NCBI RefSeq assembly: GCF_000255115.2
Contig: NC_018068.1
Location: 2,699,977 to 2,763,976, forward strand
DNA length: 64,000 bases
Reading direction: 5' to 3'
Source: Desulfosporosinus acidiphilus SJ4
GTDB taxonomy: Bacteria > Bacillota > Desulfitobacteriia > Desulfitobacteriales > Desulfitobacteriaceae
Numbering within the stretch: position 1 is the stretch's first letter; the number at the start of each line of letters is the position of its first letter. The translations under genes and the position numbers were made by a program. This document shows, piece after piece, positions 27,169 through 36,600 of the stretch. Under the pieces are notes generated by a model, which was not told the origin of the DNA, searched no databases, and saw only the letters and a list, made by a program, of their open reading frames with translations.

Positions 27169-28011
27169 TTAATATTCGCTAGGCAGTTCTTTTAATTGAG
27201 CCATCGAAAAAACCGGACCGTCTTTACAAACGTATTCAGTACCAATATTGCAGCGGCCGCAGATTCCCAGCCCGCATTTCATCCGCATTTCTAATGAGGT
27301 ATAGATGCGTTCAGGAGGGAAATTCAGTTTTTCCAAAACAGGCAGCGTAAATTTAATCATTGCCGGCGGTCCACATACAACTGCATAGGTATTTACAGAG
27401 GATGGTGCAATTTGTTCTGTGATCGACGGAATAAAGCCGACGTGCTTAGTCCAGCCCTCTGCCGGACGGTCGATGGTGGTGACAAGATTGATATTGGGAT
27501 TTTTGTCCCACTCGGCTAATTCATCTTTATAAAGCAATAAGCCAGGATTTCTCGCTCCGTAAATTACTGTGATGTCTCCATAGTCGCCGCGGTGCTTTTC
27601 ATCCAACATATAGACTGCCAACGAGCGAAGCGTCGTAAAGGCAAATCCTCCACCGATGATGACAAGGTTTTTTCCCTTAAATTCTTCCACGGGATAATAG
27701 TTGCCCATGGGACCCCGGACTCCCACCATGGTGCCCTCTTCCATCAGATGGAGGGCATTGGATACGCAGCCTACTTTAGCTACAGAAAACTTGAGAACAC
27801 CGGGTTCCGTAGGTGATGTGGCGATTCCAAAGGGAGCTTCGCCGTAACCAAAAGCACTAAGTTCGGCAAATTGTCCCGGCATATATTTGAAGTTTTCTTC
27901 ATCTTGTTTATTGAGGTATTCCAGAGTAAAGGTATTAATATTTCGATCTTCGGTCTCAACTAAATTTTTAGCGAGCCTCATTGTTATCGGGAGATAAGGA
28001 TTCTGTTGCAT
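27169..28011 (-). CDS. flxA: FlxA-like NAD(P)H/FAD oxidoreductase subunit
   Basis: 280 residues with a ferredoxin-NADP reductase fold: FAD-binding YMPGQFAELSAFGYGEAPFGI (about 45-65), NAD-binding VIIGGGFAFTTLRSLAVYML and VVCGPPAMIKF. A C-terminal [2Fe-2S] motif KCGLGICGRCNIG ends the protein. It resembles anaerobic sulfite reductase subunit B and FlxA, the NADH-oxidising part of the FlxABCD-HdrABC complex described in Desulfovibrio. Its ATG overlaps the flxB stop (TAATG), indicating coupled translation. Confidence 0.92.
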   Translation of the reverse strand: MQQNPYLPITMRLAKNLVETEDRNINTFTLEYLNKQDEENFKYMPGQFAELSAFGYGEAPFGIATSPTEPGVLKFSVAKVGCVSNALHLMEEGTMVGVRGPMGNYYPVEEFKGKNLVIIGGGFAFTTLRSLAVYMLDEKHRGDYGDITVIYGARNPGLLLYKDELAEWDKNPNINLVTTIDRPAEGWTKHVGFIPSITEQIAPSSVNTYAVVCGPPAMIKFTLPVLEKLNFPPERIYTSLEMRMKCGLGICGRCNIGTEYVCKDGPVFSMAQLKELPSEY

Positions 28012-29024
28012 TATTCCACCACCAATTCTGCTTTGTTGACGCCATCAATGACCTGGCGCATATCCATATTTACAGGGCAGCTGCGAATACAGCGGCCGCA
28101 GCCAACACAGGCTATGTCCCCATTGTTATGCACAAAATAATTAAATTTGTGCATCATTCGCTGGCGCCAGCGAGCTTTTTGCTCGTTGCGAGGATTATGA
28201 CCAGAACCGTGCAGAGTAAAGAGCGGGGCCATGCAAGCATCCCAGGTTCTTACGCGACTCCCTGAGTTTTGGCGTACTTCTTCGGAAATATCGAAACAAT
28301 GGCAGGTTGGGCAGGAGAAGGAGCAGGTATTGCAACCTAAGCATTTCTCTTGCAACGTATCCCAATAGGAGTTGTTGAACATTTTGTCCAGTTTTTCAGT
28401 AATGGTCGATACATCCACTTTACTTGTTGTCTCAGCACCTTTAATGGCATCAACAATTGCTTGTTCCTGTGCGGTTAATTCACTAAGACCAAGGTTACTG
28501 AACAGTGCTTTGCCCTTTTCGGTAATCACTTCTACTTCGTAGGAATCACCTAAATCAATAAGGAAAATGTCGGCCCCTTCGCTGCTGGCCGGAGATAAAC
28601 CCATTGATGAGCAGAAACAGGTTGGAGCAATGTTTTTACAAGCCAGGCCGATAATTACGGTATTATCGCGGCGATCATAATAATAGGGATCTCGATACTG
28701 GTCGTTCTTAAAAACTTTATCAATCAGGAGCAATCCTTTGGCGTCACAGGGTCTTACTCCGAAAAGAATTGTTTTTTCCGCGTTCAGCTCGTTTTTAACG
28801 GTGACTTCTTTGCCGTTTTTGACATAGGACAACAGCTTTTCATGTTGGGGGAAGAAGAAAGATTTTGGAGGAAGTTTGGAATTCAGATAATCTTGCTTAA
28901 TGTCCGAAAAGCTCTTAACGGCTTTAAAGTTCACTCCACCAGCTTCACTGACCGGAGCAATGATTTTATAGTCTGAGGACAAAGCCTCTAAGGATTGGCC
29001 GAATTTTTCTTTACTTATCTTCAT
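28011..29024 (-). CDS. flxB: FlxB-like 4Fe-4S electron-transfer subunit
   Basis: 337 residues. The N-terminal part resembles AsrA/hydrogenase beta-type proteins (ILFGVRPCDAKGLLLIDKVF and ACKNIAPTCFCSSMG), followed by two ferredoxin-like clusters, CLGCNTCSFSCPTCHC and CVGCGRCIRSCPVN. These should relay electrons between FlxA and the Hdr side. GAGGTGAAG precedes the ATG, nine bases after the flxC stop. The cysteine-rich ACKNxxPTCFC segment probably holds an additional cluster. Confidence 0.9.
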   Translation of the reverse strand: MKISKEKFGQSLEALSSDYKIIAPVSEAGGVNFKAVKSFSDIKQDYLNSKLPPKSFFFPQHEKLLSYVKNGKEVTVKNELNAEKTILFGVRPCDAKGLLLIDKVFKNDQYRDPYYYDRRDNTVIIGLACKNIAPTCFCSSMGLSPASSEGADIFLIDLGDSYEVEVITEKGKALFSNLGLSELTAQEQAIVDAIKGAETTSKVDVSTITEKLDKMFNNSYWDTLQEKCLGCNTCSFSCPTCHCFDISEEVRQNSGSRVRTWDACMAPLFTLHGSGHNPRNEQKARWRQRMMHKFNYFVHNNGDIACVGCGRCIRSCPVNMDMRQVIDGVNKAELVVE

Positions 29025-29033
29025 GTCTTCACC

Positions 29034-29984
29034 TCACTCCTTTACCAAAAATGCTTCTGGGTCATCCCCGCTGTATTCATTAAGAGCTGGCTTAACATCT
29101 AGGCTGATTCCGGATTCATGATTGTACATTTCTAATACGTCACGGCTCATCTTGCGATTTAAGGCCCGAATATCTACTCCTTGGGGACAAGCTCTGCTGC
29201 AGGCGCCGCAATCAACACAACGTCCGGCCAGATGGAGAACACGTCCGGCTTGGAAGAAAAGATTTTCGGCCCGGTTTACTCCGCCTGTTAACCAGCGCGG
29301 GGTATTGCAATCAACAAAACATTCCTGGCAGTAACACAGCGGGCAAGCGTTGCGGCAAGAATAGCAGCGAATACATTTGTCCATCTGCTCTCCGAAATAA
29401 GCTTCACGTTCTTTATCCGATTTTGCCTCCATCTCCAGAACGTCGGCAAAAAGGACAGCCTCTTTGGGTACTTCCACAGTTCCGCCAAGGTGAATATCTT
29501 CGATCACTGGATTGGGATAACGGCAGGTTTGGCAGGTTGCATCCTTAACATCTGCAAAAGTAAATTCTCCGCTGCCTGACATACCTTTTACTGAAATCTT
29601 GCCATCAGCTACCGTTGCTTCGATTATTTCCCCGAGTTCGTTTTCAATCTTCCGCTTGTCGATAACCCCTTGGCAGGAAACTCCGATGATGTAGACATCG
29701 TCTTTAGTTAATTGGTTTTCCTGCAGGAGCACGACTAAAGCACGGCTGTCGCATCCTTTAGTGATAATAGCCTTCTTCCCCTTAATCTTATAAGAAAAGG
29801 CTGCTAAATTATTTTCGCAGGTTTCATCCCAAATGAGTTTATCTGTATCTTCTACTGTACGGACAAAGCAAGGTGTAGCTTTCAGCGGCAAGGAACCTTT
29901 TTCATATCCAATGACAACATCGACTTTTCCGTCGGCCAGTAATTGGCGGGCTGTTTTTCGGATATCTTCCACGACACTACTCAT
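29034..29984 (-). CDS. flxC: FlxC-like 4Fe-4S protein
   Basis: 316 residues from the ATG at 29984, which overlaps the flxD stop by eight bases; an earlier in-frame GTG sits on the ribosome site. The C-terminal half has two ferredoxin motifs, CIRCYSCRNACPLCYCQEC and CVDCGACSRACPQG, and a further CQTCRYPNP pair lies near residue 170. The N-terminal half has an AFSYKIKGKKAIITKGCDSRAL segment resembling the coenzyme F420 hydrogenase beta family. Position and motifs match FlxC of the Flx-Hdr complex. Confidence 0.88.
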   Translation of the reverse strand: MSSVVEDIRKTARQLLADGKVDVVIGYEKGSLPLKATPCFVRTVEDTDKLIWDETCENNLAAFSYKIKGKKAIITKGCDSRALVVLLQENQLTKDDVYIIGVSCQGVIDKRKIENELGEIIEATVADGKISVKGMSGSGEFTFADVKDATCQTCRYPNPVIEDIHLGGTVEVPKEAVLFADVLEMEAKSDKEREAYFGEQMDKCIRCYSCRNACPLCYCQECFVDCNTPRWLTGGVNRAENLFFQAGRVLHLAGRCVDCGACSRACPQGVDIRALNRKMSRDVLEMYNHESGISLDVKPALNEYSGDDPEAFLVKE

Positions 29985-30453
29985 CCGTTCCACCCCCGTC
30001 CTTTACTTTAAATACACCGTTATTAGGTCCCAGGGCTGCGACACGTTCCGTAACCCCTTTCACCACTTCGGAGAATCGAACACCCTCTGCGGCAGATACC
30101 CAAGAGAAACTGACCCGGTCTTCTTCTAAGCCAACATGTTTTAAAAGGGACTTGATCAGAGCAAATTTCCGGCGAGCGACGAAATTACCGCTGATATAGT
30201 GGCAGTCACCAGGGTGGCATCCGGAAACAAGGACTCCATCGGCTCCGTTAGCCATAGCTTTTAAGAGATATAAGGGATTGATTCTTCCTGAACATGGGAC
30301 TCGAATAGTTCTGATTGTCGCTGGATATTGAAAGCGGCTGACACCGGCAAGATCAGCGCCGGCATAACTGCACCAGTTGCATAAAAAGGCGGCAATCTTA
30401 GGTTGGTAAGCTTTATTGTCCGTATCAGATACGTTTACTTGACGTTCTTCCAT
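29977..30453 (-). CDS. flxD: FlxD/MvhD-like hydrogenase iron-sulfur subunit
   Basis: 158 residues from the ATG at 30453; the ATG two codons earlier is too near the AAAGG ribosome site. The MvhD signature is visible: FLCNWCSYAGADLAGVSR, RVPCSGRI and VSGCHPGDCHY, whose five conserved cysteines bind a [2Fe-2S] cluster. MvhD/FlxD proteins dock on HdrA and feed it electrons. It lies 41 bases after hdrA, which fits that role. Confidence 0.94.
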   Translation of the reverse strand: MEERQVNVSDTDNKAYQPKIAAFLCNWCSYAGADLAGVSRFQYPATIRTIRVPCSGRINPLYLLKAMANGADGVLVSGCHPGDCHYISGNFVARRKFALIKSLLKHVGLEEDRVSFSWVSAAEGVRFSEVVKGVTERVAALGPNNGVFKVKDGGGTDE

Positions 30454-30494
30454 AAACATCTACCTTTCCTTAGCCTTATTAAAGCAGTTCAATT

Positions 30495-33400
30495 TTAGAA
30501 GAAGTTTAACATTTCCACGATTTGTTCGTTTGTACATCCTCTAAGATTGATGGCACCGCAGCGGCAACTGGAAGCACATGCTCCACAACCTTTACACAGT
30601 GCATCGTTCACGACGGCTACCCGGTTTTCTAAATCCACGGCAACAGCCTTAGCCGAACATATAGCTTCGCAGGTTCCGCAGGCCGTACACTTGCGTTTGT
30701 TAACAAAGGCAGTTAAACCGGCGGATTCAACTTGTTCCTTAGATAAAGCCACGCCGGCACGACCGGCCGCTGCTTTAGCCTGGGCGATAACCTCTTCCAT
30801 ATTTTTAGGGCTATGAGCAATACCTGCCATATAGACACCGTCAGTACTGAAATCAACAGGTCTTAATTTCATATGAGCTTCTAAGAAGAATCCTTCATTA
30901 TTAAGGGGTACTTTGAACCACTTGGAGAGTTTTTTGCCGTCTTCCGGTGCTTTAATAGCAGCCGCAAGGCAGATGACGTCAGCTTCAATTTCAATAGGAC
31001 GATCTAAGACGTGATCCCTGACAGTGACCACAAGAGTTTCTCCTTCTTTAGTAACTACAGGTTTTTCATTTTCACTGTAGCGAACGAAAAGAATTCCGCT
31101 TCTGCGAGCCAGCTCATAGTCCTCTTCGAAATAGCTGTAAGTTCTCATATCGCGATACAGAACAAAGACATTAGCTTTAGGATTCTTAGCTTTAACTTTT
31201 AAGGCCAGTTTAACGGATTTAGTACAACACGTGCGGCTGCAATAAGGGTTTTCTTCGCAACGGGAACCGACACATTGAATGAATACAAAATTTTGAGCTT
31301 TAGACACTAGGTCATCGTGCCGTACTAAGGCTTCATCCATTTGGATCTGAGTCATGACACGGGGATCTTGACCGTAGAAATATTCTTTAGGCTGATATTC
31401 TTGGCCGCCGATAGCAATGACGGCAACCCCATGGCGGATTTGTTCTCCATCCTTCAGGGTCGTTGTAAAGTTTCCTAAGAAACCACCAACCTCTTGAATT
31501 TCCTTACCTAGATGCAGGGTGATTTTGGGATGACTGCTGACGCGGTCGATTAATCCTGCCAGGAAAGCCTTGATATCTTCTCCTCGGAAACCGGTGGAGA
31601 AGCGTTTGGCAATACCTCCAAGTTCCGGAGCTTTTTCAACTAAATGAACAACATATCCTTGATCGGCTAAGGATAAAGCACTAGTCATACCGGCAACTCC
31701 GCCGCCAACTACTAAAGCGTCATGGTTCATCTCCATAAATACCGGCTGAACAGGTTGCTGCATTGTGGCTCGAACAATAGCCAGGCGGGTTAGGTCTTTA
31801 GCCTTTTCAGTGGCTTTTTCCGGCTCGTTCATGTGTACCCAGGAACATTGGTCGCGGATATTGGCCATATCAAATAAATGAGCATTCAAACCGGCTTCTT
31901 TTAGTGTTTCTTGGAAGAGTGGTTCGTGAGTTCGGGGGCTGCAGGAAGAAACTACAACTCTGTTAAGTTTATATTCTTCGATCATTTCCTTCATAGAAGC
32001 TTGAGCATCCTGGGAACAAGCATAGATTTTTTCTGTGGCTACGACAACGGTAGGCAGAGTTTTAGCATATTCCACGACTTCCGGTACATTAACGACACTG
32101 CCAATGTTAACGCCGCAATGACAGATGAAAACTCCTGTACGAATAACATCTCCGGCGACTTCTTTTTCCGGCGGATATTCTTTCTCGCTGACCAGAGTTC
32201 CCCGCTCTTGGGATAATAAAGCGGAAGCTGCACCGGCGGCGGCACTGGCCTGCATGACTGTTTCCGGGATATCACGAGGGCCGCTGAAAGCACCCGCGGC
32301 AAAAATACCTTCTCGGGAAGTGTTAACACCGCTGAGAGGTTCCAACTCGGCAAAGCCAAATTTATTGACTTTTAAATCTAAGGTCTCGGCTAAAGCTTTG
32401 GAACTTTCCCCAGGCTCTAAGCCAACGGAAAGAACGACAAGATCGAATTGCTCGGTGGAGATTTGGCCATCCTCATTGGAATAGCGAATGACGGAATCTC
32501 CTGAGCCGTCTTCAGCCTCTGTAACCTCATAGATACGAGAACGGATAAAGCGGACTCCTTGATTATCCTTAGCATTGTTGTAATATTTCTCAAAATCTTT
32601 GCCCGGAGTTCTCATATCCATAAAGAAAATCGTAGTATCCACGGGAATATGACTATGCTCTTTGGCAATGACTGCTTCTTTAATAGCGTACATACAGCAA
32701 ACGCCGGAGCAATAATTTTTGTTGATTTTTGCATTTCTGGAGCCAACGCACTGAATCCAAGCAATTCTTTGCGGCTCTTTCTTATCGAAGGGACGAACTA
32801 AATGACCATCGAAGGGGCCGGAAGCACTTAAGAGACGCTCGAATTCCAAGCTGGTAACAACGCTTTTGATTTTGCCATACCCATAATACTCCAAGGCAGA
32901 CGCATCAAATACTTTGAAACCAGGGTTCAAGATCATCGAACCAACTTCAATTTCGATATCTTCGCCTTCCATATCATGATTAATAGCACCGGCTTGGCAG
33001 GCTTTCAGACACTTTTTGCAAATGTCCTTGCCTTTGGCCTTTCCGGTGGTTTGGAAGAGGCATTTTTTAGGATCAATTGCATAGGCGTTAGGAAACGCCT
33101 GTGAATACTGTTTAAAGATCGCTTTACGTTTACCGATTCCTTGATTGAACTCATCATCAACTTTAACCGGGCATACTTCTGCGCATGATCCACAGCCTGT
33201 GCATTTATCAACATCGACAAAGCGCGGCTGCTGTCGAATAGTAACTTTAAAATTCCCAGCTTCCCCTTCGGTTTTTATAACCTGGGAATTTGTATAAATG
33301 CGAATGTTAAGATGGCGTCCGCACTCTACCAGCTTTGGAGACAAAATACACATAGAGCAATCATTAGTAGGGAATGTCTTATCTAACATTGGCATGGTTC

Positions 33401-33527
33401 CGCCAATGGCTGACGATTCTTCTACCAAATGGACCAAGTACCCCGACTCTGCCAAATCAAGTGCAGATTGAATACCGGCAATTCCTGCGCCTACAATCAT
33501 TACAGCACCGATTTTATTTTGACTCAT
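30495..33527 (-). CDS. hdrA: HdrA-like flavoprotein with two FAD modules
   Basis: 1010 residues, longer than single-module HdrA. Two FAD/NAD-fold modules begin VMIVGAGIAGIQSAL (residue about 9) and DALVVGGGVAGMTSAL (about 608). An inserted ferredoxin region, CTGCGSCAEVCPV plus CKKCLKAC, follows the first. The HdrA-type cysteine region CHCGVNIG and VVSSCSPRTHEPLF lies between the modules. Two C-terminal clusters are CTACGTCEAICSAKA and CKGCGACASSCRCGA. HdrA holds the flavin where electron bifurcation occurs; with FlxABCD the input is NADH and the outputs are ferredoxin and a disulfide. AAAGAGGTG precedes the ATG. First gene of the operon. Confidence 0.95.
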   Translation of the reverse strand: MSQNKIGAVMIVGAGIAGIQSALDLAESGYLVHLVEESSAIGGTMPMLDKTFPTNDCSMCILSPKLVECGRHLNIRIYTNSQVIKTEGEAGNFKVTIRQQPRFVDVDKCTGCGSCAEVCPVKVDDEFNQGIGKRKAIFKQYSQAFPNAYAIDPKKCLFQTTGKAKGKDICKKCLKACQAGAINHDMEGEDIEIEVGSMILNPGFKVFDASALEYYGYGKIKSVVTSLEFERLLSASGPFDGHLVRPFDKKEPQRIAWIQCVGSRNAKINKNYCSGVCCMYAIKEAVIAKEHSHIPVDTTIFFMDMRTPGKDFEKYYNNAKDNQGVRFIRSRIYEVTEAEDGSGDSVIRYSNEDGQISTEQFDLVVLSVGLEPGESSKALAETLDLKVNKFGFAELEPLSGVNTSREGIFAAGAFSGPRDIPETVMQASAAAGAASALLSQERGTLVSEKEYPPEKEVAGDVIRTGVFICHCGVNIGSVVNVPEVVEYAKTLPTVVVATEKIYACSQDAQASMKEMIEEYKLNRVVVSSCSPRTHEPLFQETLKEAGLNAHLFDMANIRDQCSWVHMNEPEKATEKAKDLTRLAIVRATMQQPVQPVFMEMNHDALVVGGGVAGMTSALSLADQGYVVHLVEKAPELGGIAKRFSTGFRGEDIKAFLAGLIDRVSSHPKITLHLGKEIQEVGGFLGNFTTTLKDGEQIRHGVAVIAIGGQEYQPKEYFYGQDPRVMTQIQMDEALVRHDDLVSKAQNFVFIQCVGSRCEENPYCSRTCCTKSVKLALKVKAKNPKANVFVLYRDMRTYSYFEEDYELARRSGILFVRYSENEKPVVTKEGETLVVTVRDHVLDRPIEIEADVICLAAAIKAPEDGKKLSKWFKVPLNNEGFFLEAHMKLRPVDFSTDGVYMAGIAHSPKNMEEVIAQAKAAAGRAGVALSKEQVESAGLTAFVNKRKCTACGTCEAICSAKAVAVDLENRVAVVNDALCKGCGACASSCRCGAINLRGCTNEQIVEMLNFF

Positions 33528-33553
33528 TATAACACCTCTTTCATGCTAACTCT

Positions 33554-33577
33554 TTGCAATAGTTACAACTATCACAA
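33554..33577. promoter_or_regulatory. Candidate operator upstream of hdrA
   Basis: On the minus strand an imperfect 24-base inverted repeat, TTGTGATAGTT-GT-AACTATTGCAA, has nine of eleven matching positions per half. It lies 27 to 50 bases before the hdrA ATG. The outer TTGTGA recalls redox regulators of the Rex or CRP/FNR type, but the spacing does not fit Rex exactly, so the binding protein is not assigned. Confidence 0.4.
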
Positions 33578-33679
33578 GGGCAATGATTATTAAATTCGCC
33601 AAATAAATTAAAAATCCTTTCGCAAAATGCCAAAATATTATAGAAGAATGTAATTATTCAATAAGATTTTTGGCTAGTA

Positions 33680-36600
33680 TCATAGGAATAGTTGATTTTC
33701 CATCGTTTGCCGTATTTCCAGACAAAGTGAATTTGGAATGATAACTTCTCTCCCTAAGGAAAACGAATAGAGTGAACATTGAGTAACTCCAATGCCCATA
33801 AGCTTTTCAATGGCCAAAGCATAAAGGGTCAGTTGCAGGGCGTACCGATCGATGAGAAGTTGTTCAGGGGGCTTTTCGTTTCTTCCCACCAAAGCGTCTG
33901 TTTTGTAATCAAGAATTTCAGCAGAAAATTCTTGACCGTTCTTCCGGATCATAACTACATCTATGACACCTTGAACTAAGATATTCGTTTGAGCTTGTTT
34001 TTGGGGAGTAAACGTTAACGTGAAAGGCAGTTCTCTAAGAACCCGTTCCGAACAGAACAGCCGTAATCCGAGAGGCGTATTCAGCAGTTGAACAATTTTA
34101 GGCGGTTCGATACTGTTCTTTTGTTCATCGTTTAGAATATCTCTGTCTTGCAAAAGGTTTAGTAATTCAACAATTTTTATCGTCTGCTCGGCTGAGTTTA
34201 AAACTGCCCAATCGGTACTCCATTCTCTAAAGGGCAAATGCTGCATCACTGTATGCAAGGCAGTCCCACGTTCTGCTGCCGTCAAGGAATGTGACGTCTG
34301 GAGAAACTTCGGTCGCAGAATTTGATCCCCTCTCGTAGAGATACTCTCATGTTGAGAAGTTTCATCATCAACATACCAATTATACTGGCGCTTTAATTCT
34401 GAAACACTTGTTTTGGCAACCAGACTAACCGGGTGAGGATATTTCCAACGTAAACGGCGGTCGATTTCATAAAACCATTGTTCAGGGGTTAAATTTTCTG
34501 TGGATTCATCAACAACTTCTTCTTTAGCCAATTCTTTTGTTGGTTCTTTAACTTCCTCAATACCACGCTTTTCGCAGCCAGTTTCCTCCCCTTCCGTTTC
34601 AGAGACCGGTTTAGGACTGTCTTGATGATTCATCTCTTGTTCGGATTCCAAATTATGATGAAAGAAGATTTCCCACGCAGAATTGGACTCAGGAAGAGTT
34701 ATGATCGTATGGTCTTGCCCCTGGCCTAAGTCAACTAAAGGATGACGAGCCAATGCGGGGATAATCCAATCAAGAAAGGACTTGGCATTTCGGAGCAATT
34801 CCTCGGGCAGTGAAACATCTTGCCAGTCACAAATTCGCCGCCACTTGAGAAGAGCGCTGTCCAAGTTTTCCACATTGCCGTAGAGGAACAATCGTTCTTT
34901 GGCACGGGTCAGAGCAACATAAAGGATACGCAGCTCTTCGGCTAACGACTCTTGAGCCAGACGCTGCTGTACAGCATATTGGATTAACGACGGATAACGC
35001 ACATTGTTCTCAACATCAATGATAGGCATGCCCAAACCTAACTCGGAGTGAAGAAGCAGCTTTCCATTCAGGCTTCTTGAATTAAAGCTTCGCCCCAGAC
35101 CGACTACGAAGACAACAGGAAATTCCAGTCCTTTACTGGCATGGACTGTGATTAAGCGGACAACATTTTCATTTTCTCCCAGCGCACGGGCGCTGCCCAT
35201 ATCCTTCCCCTGGCCCTGAAATCGTTCTAAAAATCTAAGGAAGCGGAATAACCCCCGGTATCTTGTGGCTTCAAAACCTTTAGCCCTGTCATAAAGCACT
35301 CGAAGATTGGCCTGACGCTGAACCCCAGCAGGCAGCGTTCCCACATAAGTAAAATACCCGGTTTCTTCATAGAGGGCCCAGAGAAGTTCAGACAGTGACA
35401 AACGGCGTGACTGAGTCCGCCAGCTTTGCAGCTTTGTCCAGAAGTCAACAATTTTCTCACTTAAACCGGGAGCTGAAGCTAATAAGTCTTGGGCTTTTTT
35501 AATTCGAGACAATATATGATGGTTATAAAGATTTAGAACCTGTGAAAAAATCTCTTGGTTATCTTCGGAAAGATGATCCTCATCTAAACCGGCCCAAACA
35601 GAAAGTGTCAAGGCCTCGTAAAAATCTCCTTCCGGAAGTACCATGCGCAGTTTACCAAGTTCAAGTCCGTTAAGGCCCACCAGAGGAGAACGCAGAACTG
35701 CTGCCAGAGGAATATCCTGATGCGGATTATCAATGACTTTAAGAAGAGAAAGGATTATTTCTACTTCACTTGCCCCGAAGTAACCCGTTGATGTTTCTGC
35801 ATACACGGGAATGTTTGCTTTCTGAAATTCCTCTACGTAGACTGGAGCCACTGCTGAATAGGAGCGCATTAAGACTACGATGTCGGAATATTGTACCGGA
35901 CGGAAATTTCCCAATTTCTTATCATAGATATGAAACTCGGAGCCTTCTACAAGGGTTTGAATCCGTTCGCTGACAAAGCGTGCTTCAATTCTAGCTTTGT
36001 CGAATTCTTCCTGAGAAGATTCTTGATTGGAGAATTCTTGATTCGAGACTTCGTCAGAACTTTGACTTATTCCCTGAGACACGTTTTCTTTATTCCAAGA
36101 GGCTTTCACACTCTTTAGATTTATAAGATGGACTTCTATTGGGCCCTCAGCTGTAGAAATTGAATCTTGTCCTTTGACAAAAGAAGCTCCATACTGCAAA
36201 GCTGCTTGATCATCATAGGATATTTCTCCGGAACCTTGAGTCATGATCTGGCGGAACAGAAAATTAACACCGTCTACAATTTCTTGGCGGCTGCGAAAAT
36301 TTCGGTTCAAATCGATAACCATTTTGACAGGCACAGACGCATCAACCTGAGATTCTGGATTCCAATGAGGCAAGTTTTGATACTTATTCAGAAACAGACC
36401 GGGATCTGCCATGCGAAAACGATAGATGCTCTGTTTAACGTCCCCAACCATAAAAAGGTTCGGGGACACTTCCTGACGAGACACCAACTGCAAAATCCGT
36501 TCTTGTACTGGATTGATATCTTGGTATTCATCAACGAGAACTTCTGTAAAAAAGTCTTTAATTCCTTGAGCTGCTAAAGTAGGTTTGTCCTCTTCTTCGA

